Shown piece after piece: positions 1 through 6,890 of a stretch of 64,000 nucleotides of DNA. The translations under genes were made by a program, and so were the position numbers. Position 1 is the first letter of the stretch, and each line of letters starts with the position of its first letter. Origin of the DNA: Nocardioides mangrovi (GTDB taxonomy: Bacteria > Actinomycetota > Actinomycetes > Propionibacteriales > Nocardioidaceae); contig NZ_JAIQZJ010000014.1 in assembly GCF_020073815.1 (NCBI RefSeq), forward strand, positions 62,001 to 126,000, read 5' to 3'. A model generated the notes under the pieces. The model made no database searches. It was not told where the DNA came from and was given only the letters and a program-made list of their open reading frames with translations.

Positions 1-255
1 CGGGACGCAGGTCGTGGCCGACCGCGAGGACCTTCGACGCGGTCATGTCGACGAGGTAGCCCAGCGGGCCGGTGTCGCCGTCGAGCAGGGCCATCACGTC
101 GTAGAGCACGACGTCGGGGTCCGGGTCGCCGGGGTGGGTCGGTGTCGGGACCACCGCGACCTTGTCGGGATGCCGGGAGAGGAGGGACATGATGCCCTCG
201 CGGACGATCTCCTGATGGCTGTAGACACCAACACTGACGGGCTGGCTGGTCATCG
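1..255 (-). CDS. Response-regulator-like protein, N-terminal part (truncated by window edge)
   Basis: The visible 85 residues begin MTSQPVSVGVYSHQEIVREG and read like the first half of a CheY-type receiver domain as found in LuxR-type response regulators: a hydrophobic first strand, the IVREGIMSLLSRHPD helix, and a later strand with DVVLYDV where the phosphoacceptor aspartate is normally found. The C-terminal output domain lies outside the window. The ATG is preceded by a purine-rich GGAAGAGGAAG stretch. The family call rests on the receiver-like start only; a pseudo-receiver without phosphorylation is possible. Confidence 0.6.
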
Positions 256-402
256 GTTGCTTCCTCTTCCTGCTCTCACCGTCCAGTCGAAACACTGTTC
301 AGGTACCCGTGGCCGGGCGCGCGGCAAACGTGGCGCGGGCCATGCCCGGCCGTGGTGGGAGAGGGAACGTGTTCGAGACGCGGCCGCGTCGACGGCGCGG
401 CC

Positions 403-771
403 TCAGGCCCAGCCGAGCTCGCGCAGCCGGGCCTCGCCCAGCCCCATGGCGTGCCCGACCTCGTGCACCAGCACGGTGCGCACCTTGGTCGGCACGTCCT
501 CGGCCCGGGCGCACACCTCGACGATCGGGACCCGGTAGAGGGTGATCGTGTCCGGCAGGGTGCCGGGTGCGCGGCCGTAGTGGCTGGTGCGGGGGACGCC
601 GCGGTAGAGGCCGAGGAGGAGGGTGCCGGGCTTGCGCTCGGCGGCCGGCTGCTCGTCCTCGACGAGCACGGCGATCTCCGCCACGACCGGCTGCACCCAC
701 GCGGGGAGCGAGTCGAGCGCGTCGACGACCATCGCCTCGAAGGCGTCGAGCGGGACGGCGGCGGGATCCAT
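403..771 (-). CDS. Small zincin-like metallopeptidase family protein (DUF1025 type)
   Basis: A 122-residue protein with an HEVGHAMG motif near residues 102-109, the HExxH zinc-binding and catalytic signature of zincins. The length and layout (acidic N-terminus, LYRGVPRTSHYG segment, late HExxH) match the short actinobacterial metallopeptidase family known as DUF1025. No signal peptide or membrane segment is seen, so it is probably cytoplasmic. The substrate is unknown. It is divergent from the DUF1295 gene, with the KstR-like palindrome at 801-814 between them. The ATG start has only a weak Shine-Dalgarno. Confidence 0.8.
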   Translation of the reverse strand: MDPAAVPLDAFEAMVVDALDSLPAWVQPVVAEIAVLVEDEQPAAERKPGTLLLGLYRGVPRTSHYGRAPGTLPDTITLYRVPIVEVCARAEDVPTKVRTVLVHEVGHAMGLGEARLRELGWA

Positions 772-800
772 GACCTGAGTATGTCGAGCGGATCCTAGAC

Positions 801-814
801 AAGAACGTGTTCTA
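801..814. promoter_or_regulatory. KstR-like palindromic operator
   Basis: AAGAACGTGTTCTA fits the TnnAACnnGTTnnA consensus reported for the sterol-catabolism repressor KstR, except for the first base; arms AGAAC and GTTCT are perfect. It ends 21 bases before the DUF1295 start and lies between two divergent genes. A TACCGT -10-like hexamer follows at 824-829. Which TetR-type repressor binds it cannot be told from sequence. Confidence 0.5.
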
Positions 815-835
815 GTTCTCCGCTACCGTCTGCCC

Positions 836-1714
836 ATGAGCAAGAGCGCCTCGCTGGTGCGCGTGGGCATCGCCTACCTGGTCGCGGTCGCGGTCGGTGC
901 GGCCTGGCTGTGGTGGGGCCCGGACACGTCGCACCTCTGGCTGGACGGGCTGATCGCCGACTCCCTCGCGACGCTGGTGATCTTCGGCTTCAGCCGGGCC
1001 CACCACAACTCCAGCTTCTACGACGCCTGGTGGAGCGTGCTCCCGCCGCTGCTCGCGGCGTACTGGTGGTGGGCCGGCCCGCTCCCGCTCGACGACACCC
1101 GCTCCTGGCTGGTGCTCGTCGTCATCCTGGTCTGGGCGGTCCGGCTCACCGGCAACTGGGTCTACGCGTTCCCCGGCTTCCCGCACGAGGACTGGCGCTA
1201 CCCGCTGCTGCGCGACGGCAAGGGCGCGATGGAGCCGCTGGTCGACCTCTTCGGCATCCACCTCGTGCCGACCTGGCAGGTCTTCCTCGGCATGACGCCC
1301 GTGTACGTCGCCGTCACCCACGGCGGCCGCGACGTGGGGTGGCTCGACGCGGTCGCGGTCGTCATCGGCATCGGGGCGGCGCTCCTGGAACTGGTCGCCG
1401 ACGGGCAGATGTACCGCTTCGCGCGCACCAAGCAGCCCGGCCAGTGCCTGGACCAGGGTCTGTGGGGCTGGTCGCGGCACCCCAACTACTTCGGCGAGAT
1501 CAGCTTCTGGTTCGCGCTCGGACTCTTCGGCCTGGCCGCCTCGCCCGCCGACTGGTGGTGGGTCTTCCTCGGCGCCATCGCGATGGTCGCGCTCTTCCTC
1601 GGCGCCAGCATCCCGATGATGGAGCAGCGCTCGCTCGAGCGCCGCCCGCAGTACCAGGACGTCATCGACCGCGTGTCCAAGCTCGTGCCCCGACCCCCGC
1701 GAGTGCGCACGTGA
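836..1714 (+). CDS. DUF1295 membrane protein, steroid 5-alpha-reductase-like
   Basis: A 292-residue polytopic membrane protein. WGWSRHPNYFGE at about residues 209-220 is the hallmark of the DUF1295 / steroid 5-alpha-reductase C-terminal fold, in which the conserved R, H, N and Y sit in the NADPH-binding half. Several hydrophobic, tryptophan-rich helices precede it. Family members are predicted NAD(P)H-dependent lipid reductases or methyltransferase-like enzymes of the membrane; the substrate here is unknown. The stop overlaps the next gene's GTG by GTGA, so the flavoprotein downstream is translationally coupled. The KstR-like box upstream points to lipid or steroid induction. Confidence 0.85.
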   Translation: MSKSASLVRVGIAYLVAVAVGAAWLWWGPDTSHLWLDGLIADSLATLVIFGFSRAHHNSSFYDAWWSVLPPLLAAYWWWAGPLPLDDTRSWLVLVVILVWAVRLTGNWVYAFPGFPHEDWRYPLLRDGKGAMEPLVDLFGIHLVPTWQVFLGMTPVYVAVTHGGRDVGWLDAVAVVIGIGAALLELVADGQMYRFARTKQPGQCLDQGLWGWSRHPNYFGEISFWFALGLFGLAASPADWWWVFLGAIAMVALFLGASIPMMEQRSLERRPQYQDVIDRVSKLVPRPPRVRT

Positions 1715-2823
1715 CCCGGCCCCGGGTCGTGGTCGCCGGCCTCGGCGACAGCGGCCTGCTCACCGCCCGCCACCTCTCCCGGTACGTCGACGTCGTCGGC
1801 ATCTCCAGCAAGCCCGCGCTGGTCAGCGGGCAGGAGCTCGGGATGCGGCTCGCGACCCCGGAGGCCTGGGCACGGGAGTACCTCGTCGGCTTCGAGCGCT
1901 ACCGGAAGCTCGACGCCGTACGCCGGGTGCACGGCACCGTCACCGGCCTCTCGACCGCCGACCGGCAGGTGACGGTCGCGCTCGCGGACGGGTCGACGCA
2001 GGTCGAGCCGTACGACGTCCTGGTCATCTCGACCGGGGTCACGAACGGCTTCTGGCGCCGGCCCGACCTCCAGTCCGCGGAGCAGGTCGACGACGCGATC
2101 ACCGGGGCGCACCGGCAGCTCGCCGACGCCGATGCGATCAACGTCATCGGTGGCGGGGCAGCCGCCGTCAGCGCCGCTGCCCACCTCGCGCTCGCCTGGC
2201 CGGACAAGCCGATCGCCCTCTACTTCCCCGGTGAGCGCGCCCTGCCCCAGCACCACGGGCGGGCGTGGTCGACGGTCGCGCACCTCCTCGAGGACCGCGG
2301 CGTGGCGCTGCACCCCGGCCACCGGGCGGTGGTGCCCGACGGCTTCGACCTCGACCGGATCACCACCGAGCCGGTCGCCTTCAGCACGGGCCAACCGGAC
2401 GCCCCGGCCGGTGCGACCGTGTGGGCGATCGGGCGGGTCGCGCCGAACACGTCCTGGCTGCCGCCGGACCTGCTCGACCAGCAGGGCTTCGTCCGGGTCG
2501 CGCCCGACCTCTCCGTGATCGGCGCCCCCGACGTCTTCGCGATCGGCGACGTCGCCGCGACCGACCCGCTGCGCGGATCGGCCCGCAACCGGGCCGACCG
2601 GCTGCTCGCCCGCAACGTCCGCCGGCACCTGGCCGGGCGGCCGCTCGACACCTACCGCCCCGCGCGCCGCCGCTGGGGATCGGTGCTCGGCTTCCAACCC
2701 GACGGGCTGCGGGTCTTCACCCCGACCGGGCGGTCGTTCCGCTTCCCGGCGTGGTCGATCCAGACCGTGCTCCAGCCCTGGATCGTGCGGCGCGGGATCT
2801 ACGGCGGCGTACGGCGGCGCTGA
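1711..2823 (+). CDS. FAD-dependent pyridine nucleotide-disulfide oxidoreductase, NDH-2-like
   Basis: A 370-residue two-dinucleotide-fold flavoprotein. The N-terminus has VVVAGLGDSGLLTARHL for FAD, a second nucleotide fold VIGGGAAAVSAAAHLA lies near residue 145, and PDVFAIGDVA near residue 270 is the late FAD-binding GD motif. No CxxxxC redox pair is seen, so it resembles type II NADH dehydrogenases or ferredoxin-reductase-like enzymes rather than disulfide reductases. The GTG start at 1711 overlaps the DUF1295 stop; the open frame runs on upstream, but only because it shadows the DUF1295 gene. It may supply electrons to or from the DUF1295 partner (inference). Confidence 0.8.
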   Translation: MTRPRVVVAGLGDSGLLTARHLSRYVDVVGISSKPALVSGQELGMRLATPEAWAREYLVGFERYRKLDAVRRVHGTVTGLSTADRQVTVALADGSTQVEPYDVLVISTGVTNGFWRRPDLQSAEQVDDAITGAHRQLADADAINVIGGGAAAVSAAAHLALAWPDKPIALYFPGERALPQHHGRAWSTVAHLLEDRGVALHPGHRAVVPDGFDLDRITTEPVAFSTGQPDAPAGATVWAIGRVAPNTSWLPPDLLDQQGFVRVAPDLSVIGAPDVFAIGDVAATDPLRGSARNRADRLLARNVRRHLAGRPLDTYRPARRRWGSVLGFQPDGLRVFTPTGRSFRFPAWSIQTVLQPWIVRRGIYGGVRRR

Positions 2824-2844
2824 CCTGCCGGGCCGGTGCCCGCG

Positions 2845-3408
2845 TCAGAGCAGGCCGGCGGCGCGGATCGTGGCGTCGAGGTCCTGGGGGCCGAGCGCGC
2901 CGGCGCGGACGATGTAGCCCTGGCAGACCAGGAGCATGGCGCGTGCGGTGTCCGTCGCGGTGCCGCGGTCGCCGCCGGTCGCCTCGAGCCAGCGGTCGGC
3001 GGCCACCTCGAAGGCCGCCTCGATCGCCGCGACGCGCCGCTGGACGACCTCCCGGATGCCCGGGTCGGAGGCCGCCTCGCCCCAGATCTGCAGCACGGCG
3101 CCGAAGGGCATCGCGTCCTCCTCGAGCCCCGCTAGCCACCAGCGCACGACCTCGAGCGGCGGGCGGGGGGCCTGGTCGTCGGCGAGCAGGCGGTCGGCCC
3201 GCTGGCCGATGACGTGCTCGGCCACCCGCTCCACGAGCTCGTCCTTGGTCGCGAAGTGCGAGTAGACCGATCCGGCGGAGAGCCCGGACTCCCCGATGAT
3301 CTCGGCCATGGTCAGTCCGCGCAGCCCGCTCCGGGCGATCACCCGGAGCGTCGCCGCGGTGATCTGGTCGCGGCGGGCCTGACGGTAGGCGTCGCTCACT
3401 CTGGGCAC
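2845..3408 (-). CDS. TetR/AcrR family transcriptional regulator
   Basis: A 187-residue protein with an N-terminal TetR helix-turn-helix at about residues 12-60 (ITAATLRVIARSGLRGLTMA, then GLSAGSVYSHFATKDEL) followed by a variable helical ligand domain. It is divergent from the membrane protein at 3468, and a 22-base palindrome lies in the 59-base gap, so it most likely represses that gene and perhaps itself. The ligand is unknown. Confidence 0.9.
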   Translation of the reverse strand: MPRVSDAYRQARRDQITAATLRVIARSGLRGLTMAEIIGESGLSAGSVYSHFATKDELVERVAEHVIGQRADRLLADDQAPRPPLEVVRWWLAGLEEDAMPFGAVLQIWGEAASDPGIREVVQRRVAAIEAAFEVAADRWLEATGGDRGTATDTARAMLLVCQGYIVRAGALGPQDLDATIRAAGLL

Positions 3409-3436
3409 GCCGCGAGGTTAGCGTGTACGGTGCCCT

Positions 3437-3458
3437 AAACAAAACGTTCATTCTGTTT
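3437..3458. promoter_or_regulatory. Probable TetR operator
   Basis: An imperfect palindrome with arms AAACAAAACGT and TCATTCTGTTT (8 of 11 positions complementary). It lies between the divergent TetR gene and the membrane-protein gene and ends nine bases before the latter's ATG. Its AT-rich content stands out against the surrounding sequence. Confidence 0.6.
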
Positions 3459-3467
3459 GGAGATGTC

Positions 3468-4472
3468 ATGTCGTCGCACCCGGAGACGGCCGCACCGCGG
3501 TCCCGCCCCGCCGCCGCCCTCGTCATCGGCGTCCTCGCCGGCGCGATCGTGGCGGTGGTCGCGCTCGCGTTCCTGTGGCCGGTCGCCACCTCGGAGACCG
3601 GCGGACTGCCGGTCGGCGTGGTCGGCGGGTCCCTCCCGACGGGCGCCGACCTGCCGGTCGACGCGACGTCGTACGACACCCGTGACGACGCCGTCGCCGC
3701 GATCCGTGAGCGGGAGGTGTACGGCGCCTACGTCCTCGGCGGCGCCACCCCGGAGGTGCTGGTCGCCAGCGCGAACGGGTCCGCGACCGTCTCCGTCGTG
3801 GAGGGCGTCGGCCGGCAGCTGGCGGCGGCGACCGGCGGTCAGCCGACCGTCACCGACGTCGTCCCGCTCTCCGACGACGACCCGACCGGCGCCGGCCTGA
3901 GCGCGATGGGCTTCCCGCTGGTCCTCGGTGGGATCGTCGGCGGCGTCGTGGTCTCCCTCCTCGTCGCCGGCGTCACGCGGCGCCTGCTCGCCCTGGTCGT
4001 GTACGCCGTCGCCGGCGGCCTGCTGGTCGCGGTGGTCACCGGCCCCCTGCTCGGCATCCTCGGCGGCCACTTCTGGCTGGAGGCGCTGGCCATCGGTGCC
4101 GGCATGCTCGGCACCGCCTCGACGGTCGTCGGCCTCAATGCCCTGCTCGGTGCGCCCGGGATCGGCGTCGGCGCCGTCCTGACGATGCTCGTCGGCAACC
4201 CGATCTCCGGCGCCTCGATGCCCTACCAGTTCATCACCGGGCCCTGGGGCTCGATCGGGCAGTACTTCGTCCCCGGGGCCGCAGCCAGCCTGGTCCGCGA
4301 GGTCAACTACTTCCCGGACGCCTCCAGCCTCCACGAGTGGGTGGTCCTGCTCGCGTGGATCGGCGCGGGCGTCCTGCTCTCGGTGCTCGGTCACTTCCGC
4401 AGCTCCACCCCGGTGCACCTCCCCGAGGGCGAGCTCGAGCATCCGCACGGAGCGCACGCAGCGGTCAGGTGA
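3468..4472 (+). CDS. ABC-2/YhgE-like (DUF3533-type) membrane protein
   Basis: A 334-residue protein with one membrane segment near residues 16-36, a roughly 110-residue outside domain, then about five more membrane segments from residue 145. This layout is typical of ABC-2-type or YhgE/Pip-like permeases (DUF3533) that sit beside TetR repressors and act in export or tolerance of lipophilic compounds. No ATPase gene is adjacent. ATG 3468 was chosen because GGAGA precedes it and an upstream start at 3423 would read through the operator. Its last eight bases overlap the convergent lactate monooxygenase gene. Confidence 0.65.
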   Translation: MSSHPETAAPRSRPAAALVIGVLAGAIVAVVALAFLWPVATSETGGLPVGVVGGSLPTGADLPVDATSYDTRDDAVAAIREREVYGAYVLGGATPEVLVASANGSATVSVVEGVGRQLAAATGGQPTVTDVVPLSDDDPTGAGLSAMGFPLVLGGIVGGVVVSLLVAGVTRRLLALVVYAVAGGLLVAVVTGPLLGILGGHFWLEALAIGAGMLGTASTVVGLNALLGAPGIGVGAVLTMLVGNPISGASMPYQFITGPWGSIGQYFVPGAAASLVREVNYFPDASSLHEWVVLLAWIGAGVLLSVLGHFRSSTPVHLPEGELEHPHGAHAAVR

Positions 4473-5628
4473 CGCGGACGAGCACCTCGCGCGTGAGCTC
4501 GGTGATGCTGGCGTAGCCGTTGAGACCCATCGTGAGGTCGGCCTCGGCCAGCAGGCAGGACAGCACGAACTCGATGCCGGCCTGGCCGCCGAGCACCGCG
4601 CCGTACCCGTAGGGGCGGCCGATGCCGACCGCGGTCGCGCCGAGGGCGAGCGCCTTGACGACGTCGGCACCGGAGCGGACGCCGGAGTCGAAGAGGACGG
4701 GCATGTCGTCGGCCGCGTCGACCACCGCCGGCAGCAGGTCGAGGGCCGGGGCGCTCGCGGCCTGGCGACCGCCGTGGTTGGAGCAGTAGATGCCGTCGAC
4801 GCCCGCGTCCTTGGCGCGGCGTACGTCGTCGGGGTGGCAGATGCCCTTGAGCAGCAGCGGCAGGTCGGTCAGCCCCCGCAGCCAGGCGAGGTCGTTCCAG
4901 GTCAGCGTCGGGTTGCCGAACATCAACGCCCACGCGATCGCCGCCGCGCCGGGGTCCTCCTCGGGCGTGGCCTGGAGGCGGGACCGGAAGACCGGGTCGG
5001 AGAAGTAGTTGGCCAGGCAGTAGCCGCGCAGCTGCGGGAAGGTCGCGTGCTGCAGGTCGCGCGGCCGGAAGCCGAGGGTCCAGGTGTCGAGGGTGACCAC
5101 GATGCCCTGGAAGCCGGCCGCCTCCGCGCGGTGGACGAAGCTCTCCGCGACCTCGCGGTCGTGGGGCGTGTAGAGCTGGAAGAAGCCCGGGGTGTCGCCG
5201 AGCGCCGCGCCGACGTCCTCCATCGGGTCCTGCATCAGCGTCGAGGCGACCATCGGGATCCCCGAGCTGGCGGACGCCGCGGCCGCGGCGAGGTCGCCGT
5301 GCTCGTCGTCGGTCATCACGCCCAGGACGCCGATCGGCGCCATGAAGACGGGTGCGGGGTAGCGATGGCCGAAGAGCTCGACCGACAGGTCGCGCTCGGC
5401 CGCACCCGACAGCATCCGGGGGAGCACGCCCCACCGGTGGAAGGCGTCGATGTTGGACTGCTGGGTGTGGCCGTCGCCGGCGCCGCCCGCGACGTAGTCC
5501 CAGAGCCGGTGCTCCATCTTCTCCTGCGCGGCCGCCTCCAGACCCGCGAAGGTGAGCGGGTACGGCGGCAGCTGGCCGCCGAGGCCGGCGAAGTAGAGCC
5601 CGATCTGGAAGTCGGCGAAGTTGGCCAT
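4465..5628 (-). CDS. FMN-dependent alpha-hydroxy-acid oxidase, lactate 2-monooxygenase-like
   Basis: A 387-residue TIM-barrel flavoenzyme. SNHGGRQ at about residues 282-288 carries the catalytic histidine and substrate-binding arginine of the family, and GIYCSNHGGRQ and GADVVKALALGA form the FMN phosphate region. The insert with LGFRPRDL and QLRGYCLANYFSDPVF is characteristic of lactate 2-monooxygenase, which oxidises L-lactate to acetate, CO2 and water, rather than of simple lactate oxidases. It is not in an operon with a lactate permease, so another 2-hydroxy acid is possible. Confidence 0.8.
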   Translation of the reverse strand: MANFADFQIGLYFAGLGGQLPPYPLTFAGLEAAAQEKMEHRLWDYVAGGAGDGHTQQSNIDAFHRWGVLPRMLSGAAERDLSVELFGHRYPAPVFMAPIGVLGVMTDDEHGDLAAAAASASSGIPMVASTLMQDPMEDVGAALGDTPGFFQLYTPHDREVAESFVHRAEAAGFQGIVVTLDTWTLGFRPRDLQHATFPQLRGYCLANYFSDPVFRSRLQATPEEDPGAAAIAWALMFGNPTLTWNDLAWLRGLTDLPLLLKGICHPDDVRRAKDAGVDGIYCSNHGGRQAASAPALDLLPAVVDAADDMPVLFDSGVRSGADVVKALALGATAVGIGRPYGYGAVLGGQAGIEFVLSCLLAEADLTMGLNGYASITELTREVLVRVT

Positions 5629-5655
5629 GCCGGGTATCCAACCACCGGCCGCCGG

Positions 5656-6171
5656 CTACTCGCAGCCGGTGGCGAGCTCCACGTAGCAGGCGTCGGTGCC
5701 GGCGCCGCCGCGGCCGCGGTCGGTGCCCGGGCCGCCGTCGAGGTAGTCGGGGCCGGCGGCACCGAAGAGCCGGTCGTCGCCGGCCGCGCCGTCCAGGTGG
5801 TCGGTGCCCTCGCCTCCCCGGAGGACGTCGTCGGCGTCGCCGCCGTCGAGGAGGTCCGAGCCGGGGCCGCCCACGAGCCGGTCCTCGCCGCCGTGCCCGC
5901 GGAGCCGGTCGTCGCCGGCGCCCCCGCAGAGCAGATCGTGGCCGCGGAGGCCGAGGAGCCGGTCGTCGCCGCCGAGGCCGACGATGACGTCGTCCCCGCG
6001 GGTGCCCGTCAGCTCGTCGTCGCCGTTGGTGCCCACGATGGTCGCCACCTGCCCGCCGCAGGTGGGTCGGGCCGCGTGCCCGGCCTCCGGCAGCAGCACC
6101 ACGAGGGCGGCGACCAGGGCGAGCACGCTCCCGCGCGCGACGGTCCGAGATGACAGGTGCCGAGATGACAT
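5656..6171 (-). CDS. Secreted RTX-type calcium-binding repeat protein
   Basis: A 171-residue protein with a Sec signal peptide (hydrophobic ALVAALVVLLPEAGHAA stretch) followed by GTNGDDELTG and about twelve degenerate GGxGxDxLxG-type nonapeptides from residue 46 to about 155. These build the calcium-binding parallel beta-roll of RTX proteins. A cysteine lies in the linker, one within the repeats and two near the C-terminus, which could form disulfides outside the cell. It is too short to carry an enzymatic domain. The function is unknown; a Ca-dependent surface or matrix protein is plausible. Confidence 0.8.
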   Translation of the reverse strand: MSSRHLSSRTVARGSVLALVAALVVLLPEAGHAARPTCGGQVATIVGTNGDDELTGTRGDDVIVGLGGDDRLLGLRGHDLLCGGAGDDRLRGHGGEDRLVGGPGSDLLDGGDADDVLRGGEGTDHLDGAAGDDRLFGAAGPDYLDGGPGTDRGRGGAGTDACYVELATGCE

Positions 6172-6188
6172 GTGGAGCCCCCGTTCGG

Positions 6189-6890
6189 TCAGGGCGTCAG
6201 GCTACGTGCCTCCAGCAGCGACGGGCCGTACCACGTGATCAGCCGCCCGCTCACGAGCCGCGTCGGCGTCCGCTCGAACGCCTCGGGTCCGTCTGCGGGG
6301 GTGAAGACGTAGGGCTCGTCGGGGAGCAGCACGACGTCGGCGCCGACGACGTCCAGGTCGGCGACCTCGACCTTCGGGTAGCGGTCCTGGTGCGTCGCGT
6401 AGACGTTCTCCCAGCCGAGCCGGCGCAGCAGGTCGCCGGTGAAGGTCCGGCTGCCGACCACCATCCAGGGGTCCCGCCAGATCGGCACCGCGACCCGGGC
6501 GGTGACCGGCGGCATCGGGCGCGTCCAGAAGTCGCGCGCCTCCTCGAGCCAGGCCGGCCGCGGCCAGCCGAGCACGTCGTCGAAGAGCTCGTCGTACGCC
6601 GCGAACGCCGCCGGCACGGTCTCGATCTCGGTCACGTGGACGGCGATGCCCGCGTCCCGGAGGCGGCGTACGTCGAGCTCGCGGTTCTCCTCCTTGTTGG
6701 CGACCACCACGTCGGGCTCGAGCGCCCGGATCGCCGCGAGGTCGGGGTTCTTGGTGCCCCGCACGCGGACCACGTCGAGGTCGCCCGGCTGGGTGCACCA
6801 CTCGGTCGCCCCCACCACCGCCTCCGGCCGTGCGTCGGCGAGTGCCTCCGTGATGGAGGGGACCAGGGAGACGACGCGTTCGGCGCTCAC
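6189..6890 (-). CDS. Helical-backbone metal receptor, BtuF-like, without signal peptide
   Basis: A 233-residue protein with the class III binding-protein layout of BtuF/FhuD: VVSLVPSITEAL at the start, NPDLAAIRALEPDVVVANKEE, and a C-terminal lobe ending LITWYGPSLLEA. Family members bind cobalamin or metal chelates. It begins directly with the fold: no Sec signal or lipobox precedes the start, so it appears cytoplasmic. GTG 6890 overlaps the icmF stop as GTGA, so it is translationally coupled to a B12-dependent mutase. A role in cobalamin supply to IcmF is inferred from this. No BtuCD transporter genes are nearby. Confidence 0.75.
   Translation of the reverse strand: MSAERVVSLVPSITEALADARPEAVVGATEWCTQPGDLDVVRVRGTKNPDLAAIRALEPDVVVANKEENRELDVRRLRDAGIAVHVTEIETVPAAFAAYDELFDDVLGWPRPAWLEEARDFWTRPMPPVTARVAVPIWRDPWMVVGSRTFTGDLLRRLGWENVYATHQDRYPKVEVADLDVVGADVVLLPDEPYVFTPADGPEAFERTPTRLVSGRLITWYGPSLLEARSLTP

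Noticed and set aside
366..373. AACGTGTT resembling half of a KstR-like site upstream of the response-regulator gene.
   Set aside because: The flanking bases do not extend the palindrome, and it is over 100 bases from the start codon; the match is too short.
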